Part shown: one piece after another, positions 1 through 11,665 of the stretch
Position numbering within the stretch: position 1 is the first letter of the stretch
Layout of the letters: each line of letters starts with the position of its first letter
Assembly (NCBI GenBank): GCA_020137815.1
Contig: CM035351.1
Location: 7,561,315 to 7,625,314, forward strand
DNA from: Hormiphora californensis
Taxonomy: Eukaryota > Ctenophora > Tentaculata > Cydippida > Pleurobrachiidae
Direction: 5' to 3'
Length of the DNA stretch: 64,000 nt
Program-made: the position numbers and the translations under genes
Notes under the pieces: generated by a model
Seen by the model: the letters and a program-made list of their open reading frames with translations, nothing else
What the model was told of the DNA's origin: nothing
Databases searched by the model: none

Positions 1-164
1 TAATACCAGATTCAACCTACTAACACCTAGTTTTGTTGCAGCTGGGGTATCCTATACCTCCCTCGAATACCACCCTCAACGTTGCATTTCTAGCTGTACC
101 CTGCCCACCTAGCATGCTCACATACAGCAAGTTATCAAGGGATGGCACATTGTGGCAGACTCAC

Positions 165-3100
165 CCTTGCTGAACAGCATTATCTGGTGTTCCAGTAGGG
201 TACATGTGAGGACATCCACTAATACATCCACATCCACAAACTTGAACAGCTCCTCCAGAGAAAAAGTAGTCAAACAGGGGCATCGGTGAGAATGGCATAC
301 AGATCTGGGAGGGTGTGATATAGAGGTGGTTACTGATGTTATAGTGGTTTACTGTTTTAGAGGGTGAGGAAATGGTTCTTTCCACAACCACCTGAACTAA
401 CCATTTGTAATCGTGTGTTTTTAAAAGAAGCGTACAAATGCAAAAGACACAAAACCAATATCAAGTTATATGACGTCATAACTTACATCTAGGAGGGAGT
501 AGGGTGCGGATACTTTGAGGGTCTGTCCAGGAGAGGGGTAGGGTAACTCATAGAAAGTTTGGGCAGGAGTTCCCTCAATAGGTAATCCCCAAAACGGAAG
601 CCAAGGCTAATACTCCAAACAACTAAAAAGAATTGGAAGGGGGACTGTTTACAATTTCGTTCTGGGTAATTTCTTTTGAGATCTTTCATCCATCGTGTGT
701 GACTAAAAATTTTGTCATGGTTGGGAGGTTTGGGCAGTTGTAAAAAGGAAAAGAAGGGGATATAGACCAAAAGTTATTTTTTAGAACCAGAACGCATAGG
801 AAGGAGAGATGGGACCGGACACGAGAAAAGGAATAGAGAGAGGGAGTGGCGAGGAAGAGGGAGTACTGAGCGGGGGAAAAGAAAGAGAAATTTTTCCTCT
901 CCTCCGTCTACTCCCCTCTTTCTCTCTCTCTCTTCAACTCTTCCTCCATCTATCTCCCTCTCTCCCCTCTTCTCTCTCACCTCCCTCTCTTCTATCCTCC
1001 TCTCTCTCTCTCTCTCTCTCACTCTCCCCCCTCTCTCCTCTATCTCTATCGCTCTTTACCACTGTCTGGCGAGGTGTGCTGCTCAGAACACTTTTATGCC
1101 TAAAATGAAAACTCCCCTAGGAATAGAAGGTCGAAAGAGAGGATTACAAAGAAATGTTCCGTCCCTGACCCCTGTTTGTTTGTTCCGTCACTGTTTAACA
1201 TTGGCCAGCTGGATTCCGTGAGAAATATAAATCCAAAATATATATCCAAAACATCGAGAACAAGTTTATGACCAAACTTCATATTGCTTTTCTCTCACTG
1301 TCTCTCTTACTCTCTCACTCTCCCCCTAGCTCTCTCTTCTCACATTTAGAATTATCCTCATCATTTCCGCATAAAATAATAGAACACTCGACCTCTAAGA
1401 ATGTGATACTAGCTCTTCCAGCTCTAAGAGTTTGTATCACATCATTGCGTCCTAAATACAGCTGTATTATTTCGTTGTGTATCACATCATTCTAATATTT
1501 TAGGTGCAACCTCACACTCACCTGCTTTAGGTACTCTCGTGGAAATGTGATGTAGGGGTACTCCAAAATAAGGGATATACACTCAGAAACATACACTTCC
1601 TCCTCCTCTCTCTGAGTAGGCTGCCCTCCCCCTCCTCCCTCGTCCTCACTTACTGTTTGACCTGCAGAGAACTGATTAATATTTTCAATTCAACTTCCTC
1701 AGAAAGAGTTGGACGATTAAAGGGGATAGTTTGACAATTTGTGGTAGTTAAACGTTAGACCGATACTTTTACAAGAGAAAATATGGATTCCTAATAAGGC
1801 TGCTTTTTGCAGAAACATGGCCAGCTTTTCTCTCTAGCTCTCTCTCTGGCCCATCGAGGTTGTATCGTTAAACTATTTTCTTTCTTTCCTCCCTGTTGCA
1901 AGCACCAGGAAAGGTATTGTCAGATGGGACCCGAGGACTTGGTTACTGGTAACTTCTCTCGGCCAGCCTCAGATCGCTCTCTGTGCGATCAGAAAGTATC
2001 AGGTAGGTAACACCAAACTGAGACCCAGGGACTTATTTGCGGGTCACGGATGTAAAAATACATATAGCTATATGAACTAAGAAATACCGATAGGTAAGTG
2101 CTTTAGAAGTGAGCCCCAGCACAACAAAGACTTGATCATTTTGCAGCTAATAATGCTCTCTCGACCTCTCGGGAGTGTATAGTAAAGTGTATGTACACGT
2201 GTTAGGTATTGGTAACGATAATCGAAGACACCTCACACTCTGCGACCTTCGTGCGCGCTGGCAAGGGGTAACTTCGTAACCAATCGATCTGCTAATCTAC
2301 ATTAAAATGGGACTGTTACCGAGCTGCGTCAACCTTTTGATACAGATTTTGAGATTCCTCTTTTGTGTCCCTCTTTTTGTGCCAAGTTTCTATCAGATGG
2401 TGTTTACCTTGTCAAGCTTCTGACAACCTAAACAAGCTAAACACTTTTAAATATCTGATCTTCAAATGAAGACCGAAATAGTCGAGAATTTCAATAAAGT
2501 GGGCTCTACCTAGCTATATAGGGCTTGACATTTTATTTAGAACTCTGTTATGTTACGGAGAAACTAGTAAATTAACATTCTGAATTCTCGGTATATCGGA
2601 TTAACATGATACAAGTTTGTCAAGTAAGTAATAAGAAGAAAACACACACACACACGAATAGAAGGGCCATATTGCTGACAGGAACTAGTTATAGTTGTCA
2701 ATACACCGTATATAACCCACCGTGCATCCCCCCCCCGGTATTACGTCCCCCCCCCCCCCGGTATTACGTACATCCCCCCCCCGGTATTACGTACGTGTAG
2801 CGGGTGTAAAAAAGGTAAGACATCCCCCGTATTTGTGAGACCCATCCTCTCTAGTCAATGCAAAGCTGTGAAAGGAAGGCGGTGGTGGTTTGACTCCTCG
2901 CAGGACTTCCACCCCGCAGGGCATACAAATCTGATAACATGAGAGGGTCAATTATATCAAATCTATATTATAATTTGGAGATGAACGACGTCGTGATGGT
3001 CGTTCGTTCAGCGGTATCTACGCGACAGGCTGCTCCTTCATAAAACACTTCAATGTGCCCAAAGCTGTAAAGCTGTTACTCCCAGTTTTGGAACTTCCAG

Positions 3101-3656
3101 TGGAAGTTTGTTAATATTTCGAATGACTTTTAAAATGTCAGTCCCCATAGGTCCAATTCAGTTGCCATGGCAACCGTGTTATTGACGTTGAAAGGGGCGA
3201 AAAGAACCACCCGGCGAAGCCGGGTGGGTTATCAAAAATCCCTTACTTGAGGCGCACCCAATGGGTGCGCTAGTAATTGTAAAAGAAGGGTTAGAACATA
3301 ACATCTCCGGCCTGTCACGTCTGCAGTAGTATAGCAGCTATTCACAGCTCCACCCCGTCTCAAGGTGTGCAAAGTTTGATTATCATAGTTACAAGCTGCA
3401 CCCCCACTATCTACTCACCCCTTGCTCTACCCACTATATATGTATTTCTAAAATGAGGGGTAGACAACTCACCTCCTTCGTCCCATTCGGTTCAAATGCG
3501 GTGGCGTTGGTAATGAATATGTCCAGGACGTCACAACGGATATTCTCATCTAGAGAGCTGTCAGAGAGATCGTGGGAGGGAGGCAGACCACAGCGGAGGA
3601 AGCCGTGTACAAGGCGCTGTTGTTGAATGTTGTCCATTAGCTCACTGAAGTCGAAC
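165..3656 (-). CDS. Unrecognised multi-exon gene, internal fragment
   Basis: Four exons on the minus strand join in frame: 3473-3656, 1522-1644, 487-606 and 165-391. Each is bounded by AG/GT sites, and together they encode about 217 residues. The first visible exon reads FDFSELMDNIQQQRLVHGFL and continues with LRCGLPPS. The second has an acidic/Gly start, then ECISLILEYPYITFPREYL. The third has GTPAQTFYELPYPSPGQTL. The fourth ends in a Cys/Gly-rich stretch (VCGCGCISGC). An in-frame Met at 3637 is probably internal, because the reading frame runs upstream of it to an acceptor. The 5' exons are not found and the 3' end lies left of the window. The helical, leucine-rich character suggests a large scaffold protein, but I do not recognise the family. 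The acceptor of the second exon was chosen because the stronger site 14 bases upstream leads into a stop. Confidence 0.5.
960..1021 (+). repeat. CT-rich low-complexity tract
   Basis: The intron between exons 487-606 and 1522-1644 of the unrecognised gene holds a degenerate CT/TCTCCC tract and nothing else that I can identify. Confidence 0.6.
2729..2826 (+). repeat. Tandem poly-C / GGTATTACGTA repeat
   Basis: A run of 8-13 cytosines followed by GGTATTACGT occurs three times in a row, with a fourth degenerate copy (CATCCCCCGTATT) slightly downstream. It lies in an intron of the unrecognised minus-strand gene. The function is unknown. Confidence 0.7.
3207..3303. repeat. Double-hairpin repeat, copy 1
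   Basis: Two adjacent perfect hairpins are present. The one at 3207-3227 has a 9-bp stem and a GAA loop; the one at 3252-3270 has an 8-9 bp stem. They are followed at 3279-3303 by GTAAAAGAAGGGTTAGAACA. A second copy of this arrangement, with different stem sequences and again a GAA loop, is at 23113-23200. Confidence 0.6.
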
Positions 3657-3952
3657 CTATTACATCCATAGAGGGAGAAGGGAGTTAGAGGGGGAATATA
3701 TTGTGGCTGTTACAGCGTAAAACAGGGGTAACTTGCTCTGCAAAATTGCAAAACTGCAGAAAATAGAAGAACGGGAGCGAACGAGACAAATAAGCGAACG
3801 AATAGAAGTGGGCTATATTATATGTCCTAGGTTAGTCAGTCACTTTTACAGCGTGATACACACGGCATTTCGATTGCTTGAATCTCTCAGTCTTCCACAC
3901 CATCCACTCAGGCGTCATCCAGGGAATGTTAATTGGTGAATGTTAATGAAGA

Positions 3953-4131
<179 letters not shown>

Positions 4132-4541
4132 GAAGGTTGTTGGGTAGAGTGTAGACAAAGATAGAGACACCAGGAAGGACTAATGAAGGCACGTCTTTGA
4201 TATTTCAAATCCACTACTTCATTACCACTACTATAATGTGTGTCACTAAGACACAACAAGATATCGATAAAGAGACCCGCATTCTTGACAAGATCTTTTG
4301 TATTGTTATCTTTTATCGCTAGAAAAATATTTGCTACATTCTTGGCTTCGGCCCTATATAACATCTTAGTTTCTTGCTGTATTCTCACAACTCACAAATA
4401 CAATATTGGTGAGACTTCCGCGGACCTCTCATCCCTGAAGGTTATACAGATAGCACCTCTCTTCCACTTTTTTCTTTTTTATATTCGACCTCATCCTATA
4501 TAAACCCTCTCGACGTCAATGATCGAGAGAGAAAGATAGAT

Positions 4542-4543
<2 letters not shown>

Positions 4544-4626
<83 letters not shown>
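4544..4626. repeat. (GA)n microsatellite
   Basis: A pure GA run of about 83 bp. It is followed between 4700 and 4950 by looser GAGAGA/GGGACA repeats. Confidence 0.95.
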
Positions 4627-4628
<2 letters not shown>

Positions 4629-6258
4629 CAAATTGGTTATTTTATTTAGTGCTTTTATTAAACACGACTCACTTTCTGTCAGCATGTCAGGGGACCCCGC
4701 ATAAGACAAGGAGAGAGAGAACGAAGAGGAGAGGGAAAGACTAAGACTAAGGTTACCAAAAACATAAAATGATGAGTACAAAGGTCCGTGTGGATAGGGA
4801 TGGAGAGAGAAAGAAGGGACACAGTGAGGGACAAGGGATAGAGAGAGGGAGAGAAAGAAGGGACAGATAAAGGGAGAGAAAAAAGGGACACAGTGAGGGA
4901 CAAGGGACACAGAGAGAGGGAGAGAAAAAAAAGGGACACAGAGAGAGGGAGAGAAATAAAATGTTGGTACTACATTAATAAACTGCAGCCAATGTCACAT
5001 CTATAGCTTCTTCATAAGCGCTCACTACTTTACATACAGTGCAGTTGTACTGCAGTTTTAGTAATGATTGTATATCTGCAGATAAAATTGTCTGAAAAAA
5101 GAAGAAGAGTGCAAATGAAACGAGAACCCTGCAGAAAATATGATACTAAAGTAAATTTTAGTGTGTCGGGCATAATGCCACAAATATGGCCAGATAAATA
5201 GGTGATACTAGAGAAAAGGAGAAGGGTTATATGATAAGTTAGGGAGAAACTAGAACATTCTGCGGTCACAACTCCTTCATATAATAGCCTAGCTGGGCTC
5301 TGGCATTTATAAATCCATTGATAATGTATGTGAATTGGTATTTCAAGAACCAGTCCCTCTGTATGTGTACAACTATAATACAGCAAACGGCGAGTAAACA
5401 GGCACAGCATATAAAAGTTGACAGATTTTACGAATAACTTTGCAGTGATCACATTAAGTAACGAGCAGATCTTCACCTAAAGGACATGAGACGCCACGGT
5501 GACATACAATCGTACGGGCTGCTCGGCGTCGACATGACTAGCTGAAAGTTGTAGATCTTTTATTATACGTTTGCTGCGTGGATTTTATAGCACTTGCGAG
5601 AAAAGGATGTAGAGTTGGTAAAGTCTCTCTCCCCTCCCTTTCTCTTTCTCTCTCTCTCTCTTTCTCGAGCTAAGATAAATAGCGGCCCAGAGAGATTGTT
5701 GCTTCTTTGACGTAAAACAAAGTAATTGTTTTCTTCCCTTTTCTTGTAATTGGGCGTATGATTCCGGTCTTGGTAGTCTTAAATGGTTCATTCCCCCCCA
5801 GTCACGAAAACAACGGAGGGAACGGAAAGAGGTTTCGGAATATTTGTGAAGATGGTTGAGCTGAAATTGATGAAACCTGGAAAAGCAAAGGGCTTCTGAT
5901 ATTCAGTTTATTCAATGATGATATCAAATGATGATGTATTCAATATGTGACTCAAAATCAATAGCTCCTTGTGATTTCTAAAAATCTCACCATAGGAGGC
6001 CCGCAACCCAAGTTTAGTCAAGTAATTTCAGATTGGACCGAGGCTGTATATTAAATTGCACTTTCAGGGGTAAGAGCACCGTCTGAAAGGGATAAAAAAT
6101 CAAATTTGAAAGGAAGGCTGAGATATATCCCCACCGTGGCCGTTCATGGCGTGGGTTTGTTAGTGATGGTTCGAGATTAATTGCAGTCGAATAACGGTAC
6201 CGTGCCGAAAAGCAAACACCACGTTCTTCTTCTTCGGAATGAAACAACGGTGTTATTC

Positions 6259-6263
<5 letters not shown>

Positions 6264-6354
<91 letters not shown>

Positions 6355-6358
6355 GAGA
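6264..6358. repeat. (GA)n microsatellite with GATA tail
   Basis: A pure GA run of about 90 bp that grades into GATA repeats up to about 6375. Confidence 0.95.
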
Positions 6359-8820
6359 AATAGATAGATAGATAGATTGAAGGTGGGAGATAATGATAGA
6401 GAGCGAGCGAGAGAGGGAGGCAACGTACTTTAAGAAAAGCTTTTACTCAGTCCTCTCGCTCTGACTCTCAAATGCATTATGTTTCTTCGTGTGTGTGTGT
6501 GTGTGTGTGTGACTGGAGAGACTGCTCACTCAGCGGCAATTATATTGCCTTGAGAGAAAGAGCGACTGAGTGAAAATATGTAGCTAAAATTGTTCGCGTA
6601 TCACTGATCACATTTGTTTCAGGACTGAACAGTTGGGCTACATATAATACATTATACAGTAAATATAAGAGTTATCAAAGTGTTACCAGAGCGGAACCAA
6701 ATCGATACAAAAGTGTGACCTGTCTTCAGAATAATATCTAATTCATTTCAGGGAGGTGTACATATTTAGACATGATTCTAAAATTAGAGCATTTGACAAA
6801 CTATGGGCATCCATAAAGTAAGGGATAATGCTCAGTTTGGATCGGCAATTTTAGTTTTATATTTGATAAAATATGTTAAATACTCCAGTTTTTTGGGGTC
6901 ACGGTTGAGTAATGCGTTCGTGGTCTCAGGTCTGTTACAGATTTAAATTTATTGATTTATGATGGAGTGTTGAGATCTGCGACAGAAAGAGAGCTGCAAC
7001 GAAGTGAATAAATTAAAATATCATTAAAACTACTTTATAGGTTTAGTGTTTTGATGGGTTAGTGACTTTGAATGAACTATTCATGAAAGAAATAATTAAA
7101 ACCTTTATTTGTAAATAAAACCTTGATATGATTCAATTGTACCTATCTCAATCATAATTTGAAAATAGACGTCGAACACATTTTCTAAGCAACATATTGA
7201 CATCATAATACTGCGCCCAAACAAGTGAAGCTAACATTCACTCTGTTTGAGATATATATCATCGAATAAATTATCGAATAAACTCCCCACGTTTATGCTC
7301 CACTCCCTGATGAGGAGAAATACACGATACGACATGGACCTCCTAACCTCTAAATTTGAAGCCTCTATCTCTATCAGTATCTCTATAATAACCAAAAAGA
7401 CGCCGTTTTTGTCAATAATGAGTTATTATTGACGAAAAAGGCGAATTTTTGGTTAACCTTATACACGAGTCAGTAGTCACGGTCCACAGACCCACTCACG
7501 GGCGTGATTATAATCTGGATGCCTTGCAGCGTGTTTACAGGTGCAGTGCCCGCTACCAAAAAAAGTACACCTAAAACCACTTAGACCGACTTTTTTGAAA
7601 CGGCTATAGCCACGCAACCACATGGCCGATTTGAGTAAACTAAACGGTATCTGATAGAGAATCGATATCCCTAACCGATAACCCGAAACAAAGTCCTAAC
7701 CCGACCCTAACAATAGCCCTAACCCGTCTCGACCGCCAAAATCGATGAATTGTTAGCAATGGAAAGCACCCAGATTTTAACGTTTTCCCCCACTCACACA
7801 TACCAGCAAAGAGTGGTTCAGGGGACTTGGAGTGGCAGAGCGACTTGGAGGTGAGAGGGTAATTGATTGAGAGGGAGAAATAGAGAAACATTTGTGTGAT
7901 GTCAGAGAGAGCAAGATATACAATACATGGGGGATAGAAATCCAATTTTTTAAGGAAATGTCGATGATCGATCCCAAAACCCCAACCCCGAACCCGTTAC
8001 CCGAATTCCACAGGGCAGCCATAACCCATTACTGGTAACCCTTACCCTATTTTAGCTCCAAATCTAAAACCGTGAGTGCTGACACCCAGATTCTAATCGA
8101 AAAGTGCTACAATGAGGTCTGCATAGCCAAAGATTTCTGATTTTAACTGTTCCAAAGATTTTAGTTTTTAACGTTTTCCTTGGCAAACGTTGCTGGCCCC
8201 CAGCGCGGGATAAGGCAGCGCTTTTTTTTATTTCAAACGTTTTCCGTTCAAACGTTTTCCGTTCGAGCAAAAAAACTGACGCGCGACGATTTCAAAAACG
8301 CGCGAGATACGTAACACGCATTTATTGGTAATATGCGATGCATGCGGCGCGCTCGCGCTCATTGAAAAATTAAGGTTTGAAATCAAATCCGGCTTTTTAA
8401 AATTTTTTTAAACTTCACTTTTTCATTTCGATTTCCGTAATCCGTGCTTGCATTTTGTAATGCCCACTGTTTATCCACCACGATTTGGCATTAACCAGCG
8501 ATCTTATCTTGATCACAATAGCTTTGAGTTTAAATTTGATTGATTATGTTAGATAACCCTTTTGAAATAGTTGGGCTTTTGAGATTTTCAGGGAAATATC
8601 CTCCGAGTAAACGACCAGGAATACGAATTGCGATGAAGTGTGGTTTGTTTAACACTTAATGCATTCAGACTTCAGTTTTCCACAACATTGGGTTCCTCAG
8701 ACTGTTCATCAACCTCTAATACGGTAAATTTCGTTGCTACAATAGGCAACCGCCTTGTCAATAAGACATAAGCCTGCAATTGAACCCTCTCTGCACTAAT
8801 CCCATTTTATCCTTTAGACC

Positions 8821-11262
8821 ATGGCTGACCAAATATCCGATGGATCGGAGGAAGAATACGGAGGGGATGAGTTTCAAGATGAAGAGGATCAACATCAAAA
8901 TCCAGAGGACGAAGAGTTTGATGAAATGGAAGGAGTATCCCGTGCTGATTGGGAGTTTGCTATGAACCCTCTGGGCATGAAGGGGAGGAAGTTCACGAAG
9001 GATGATGCAATTTATGGGATGTGGAATGATAGTGATGAGGAGGCCGAGGAGGACGATGGTAACTTCCAACAGAAAAAGAAGAAGTCCTCCTCAACTAGAG
9101 GGATTTCGTTTATCTCTTCTCGTTCCACCCTTGAGGACGAGAAGAAGAAGGCGAAACCCCGGAAGGAGGTGTCTGGGAAGAATGATGGGAGGGTCAGCAA
9201 GGACTATGCCTCGTGGGAAAAGTTCACTACAGGAGCGGGTAGTAAACTAATGGCCAAGATGGGATATATTCCTGGTCAAGGTCTTGGAAAATCTGGAAAG
9301 GGAGTCGTTGAGCCGATTACTGCTCACCTTCGGAAAGGAAGAAATGCGGGTATGGGATACCATGGGGCCGAGAAAAAGACTGGTCCACAGTCAACAGAAA
9401 GAGTATCGGCTAAGAAAGCCCATGCTGAACGCTATGAAGATGAGGGTGTGGAAGAGGAGGACACAGAACCTCAGTGGAAGAAAACCAATGAGAAGATAAA
9501 ATACAATTACAAAACAGTGGATCAGGTGCTCTCGGAGGGACTGTTCAAGAGTACAAGTGGCAGTGTTAACAAGACCAAGGTTATTGACATGACTGGCCCT
9601 CAGGTGAAGGAGTACGAGGGGTATGGGCAGATCCACACCCAGGCCGTTAAAGTGGGGGCAACTGGGTTCACGGGCCGAGCTGACATAGACAAATCGAAAT
9701 ACTTCTGCCCCGAACTTATGTACAACATCAACATGTTGGTAGACTCATCCGAATCGGATCTTCTGGCTTCCCACCGTTCGTTGCAGTACGAAAAGGATAA
9801 GGTTGTTAATCTGCAATATGATAGGGACCAGGCTCAGGATACGGCAACACGACAACGGCGAAATCTCACTTCCATCCTCGATGTAACGCAGTTAATGGAT
9901 GAGATTGAGCTACGGGAGCAACCTGGTTCAGATCGACCCATCTCTGTAGATGAATGTGAAACGATCTTCAAACAGTTGAAAATGAACAAAGAGGTGTATA
10001 CTCGGTACAACTTGAAAGATGTCCTTCCAAGCGTCTTGTATCCCAAATTGAGAGAAATGATGCGTCTCTGGCAGCCTCCTCTCAACCCTGCGTTCGCATT
10101 TGATATCTTCCTGACATGGAGAGATTTGTTGGAGGAAAACCCGAAGGCAGGATGTCGATCCTCCATGGACCCCTACCATCACATGCTATGGGAAGTGTGG
10201 ATGCCCTACATGAGACTAGCGGTGCAAAACTGGAATCCCCGCGAGTCAGGTCCACTTCTGGCGATGATCAACACCTGGTCGCCCATCCTCCCAACATGGA
10301 TATCCAACAACATTATCTACACCCTCATCCAACCACGCCTTCACACCGAGGTCACTCAGTGGAGCCCAACTGCAGATACCGTCCCCATACATTCATGGTT
10401 GCAACCTTGGATAAACTTTATTAGAGATGGAATGGCGGATATATACCCGGTAATCAGGCAGAAGCTGGCTAATGCCCTGACCGAATGGCACCCATCTGAC
10501 CCCTCGGCCAAGCTCATTATTCAACCATGGAAGCCAGTCTGGACCCAGGGCTCGATGGATACTTTCCTGCTGCGATGCATTGTACCCAAACTGTCCCAGG
10601 CCTTGGGTGAGCTAGTTATTAACCCCAATCATCAGATCTTGGACCAGTTCACGTGGACGATCAATTGGTCTGACATGATATCACCTGTCCACTTGGGGTC
10701 AGTATTCGAAAAGCATTTCTTCCCTAAATTCACTGCAATCCTGAAAACATGGTTGAGCAGCTCCCCAAATTACAACGAGGTTATAATGTGGTACCAGGGA
10801 TGGAAGGGTTTGTTTCCCGGAAATCTTCTCCAAACACCCTCAATTAGAAACAACTTCCACCACTGCCTCGACATGATGAACAAATCAGTGTCTTCCAGTG
10901 TGTCTCTCAATCATCCTGGGGCCCGGGAAACAGTGATGTACTTTACCAATGCAGAAAAGAAGGGTGAGAGTGATGCGACGTATAGAAACACGGTTCCTCC
11001 AGCTCCCCTTCCCTCCGCTGTTCCACCTCCTCCCCCTCCACCTCCAGCGCAGCTGACTTTCAAGGATGTACTGATCAGACAGGCCCAGGATCACAATGTC
11101 GTGTTCATGCCTCTACCAGGGCGGTATCACGAGGGCAAATCGCTTTACAAATTCGGTAGTTCCACCTTATACTTGGACAAAAATGTTGCATACGTTCAAA
11201 TGCATCCGAACGAGTTTCAGCCGATGTCTTTAGCGAAACTCTTGGAAACAGCTAAGACATGA
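8821..11262 (+). CDS. TFIP11: Tuftelin-interacting protein 11 (spliceosome disassembly factor)
   Basis: An uninterrupted 813-residue frame, close to the roughly 837 residues usual for the family. The acidic N-terminal region (about residues 1-60) with [10 protein letters not shown] matches the TIP N-terminal domain. A G-patch lies at about 135-182 ([20 protein letters not shown], then GMGYHG). The rest is the long GCFC-type helical domain, with a Pro-rich linker near 725-740 before the conserved C-terminal block. In other animals TFIP11 works with the DHX15 helicase, activated through the G-patch, to release spliced introns; it acts in the nucleus. The ATG sits in a strong ACCATGG context directly after CTTTAG, so an intron may interrupt the 5' leader. 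The coding part has no introns, unlike most neighbours. No AATAAA is obvious after the stop. Confidence 0.96.
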   Translation: MADQISDGSEEEYGGDEFQDEEDQHQNPEDEEFDEMEGVSRADWEFAMNPLGMKGRKFTKDDAIYGMWNDSDEEAEEDDGNFQQKKKKSSSTRGISFISSRSTLEDEKKKAKPRKEVSGKNDGRVSKDYASWEKFTTGAGSKLMAKMGYIPGQGLGKSGKGVVEPITAHLRKGRNAGMGYHGAEKKTGPQSTERVSAKKAHAERYEDEGVEEEDTEPQWKKTNEKIKYNYKTVDQVLSEGLFKSTSGSVNKTKVIDMTGPQVKEYEGYGQIHTQAVKVGATGFTGRADIDKSKYFCPELMYNINMLVDSSESDLLASHRSLQYEKDKVVNLQYDRDQAQDTATRQRRNLTSILDVTQLMDEIELREQPGSDRPISVDECETIFKQLKMNKEVYTRYNLKDVLPSVLYPKLREMMRLWQPPLNPAFAFDIFLTWRDLLEENPKAGCRSSMDPYHHMLWEVWMPYMRLAVQNWNPRESGPLLAMINTWSPILPTWISNNIIYTLIQPRLHTEVTQWSPTADTVPIHSWLQPWINFIRDGMADIYPVIRQKLANALTEWHPSDPSAKLIIQPWKPVWTQGSMDTFLLRCIVPKLSQALGELVINPNHQILDQFTWTINWSDMISPVHLGSVFEKHFFPKFTAILKTWLSSSPNYNEVIMWYQGWKGLFPGNLLQTPSIRNNFHHCLDMMNKSVSSSVSLNHPGARETVMYFTNAEKKGESDATYRNTVPPAPLPSAVPPPPPPPPAQLTFKDVLIRQAQDHNVVFMPLPGRYHEGKSLYKFGSSTLYLDKNVAYVQMHPNEFQPMSLAKLLETAKT

Positions 11263-11665
11263 TTGATTGGGCAGCCGTGTGTGTCTTGTTGGTTTTAACT
11301 TTATAATATATGATTAATTTATGTTTTTATTTACATCTTTTCAGAATGAATTTATTCAAAGAGAGCTCTTTCATGTTTTTATTCATATTTCTTACTACAC
11401 CCCCATTCTCTTACCCTGCACCACACAACTTTAAACGCCATCTTTTCACTCCAATTTATTTAGACAGCGATTAAGTAAACACAAAGATGCTCTAATCTAC
11501 AAATCTAATGATCAATCGATAACTTCATTAAATATCATTGCGTCTATCACAAATCCAACCTTCCTCTCTCTCTTCCTCTCATTATATGATGCTTTAAAAT
11601 TCACTAGAACACCTTGTTTCCCTGTTTTAAATTCTCATCTTCCTAACACAACAGCTGTAGCAGGG
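11263..11665. other. TFIP11-CUL1 intergenic spacer
   Basis: About 400 bp of AT-rich sequence between two genes on the same strand. It should contain the TFIP11 3' end and the CUL1 promoter. No distinct motif was recognised. Confidence 0.6.

Noticed and set aside
3279-3303. GTAAARGRRGGGTTAGAAYA considered as a spliced-leader RNA gene
   Set aside because: No Sm site or snRNA-like stem-loops follow the copies, and none sits at a gene start.
5030-5476. Minus-strand 148-codon frame
   Set aside because: Composition is random-like with scattered Cys/Tyr/His; no domain, no partner exons.
7660-8055. CCCTAA-like motifs, considered as an interstitial telomere
   Set aside because: Only scattered degenerate words, never a regular array.
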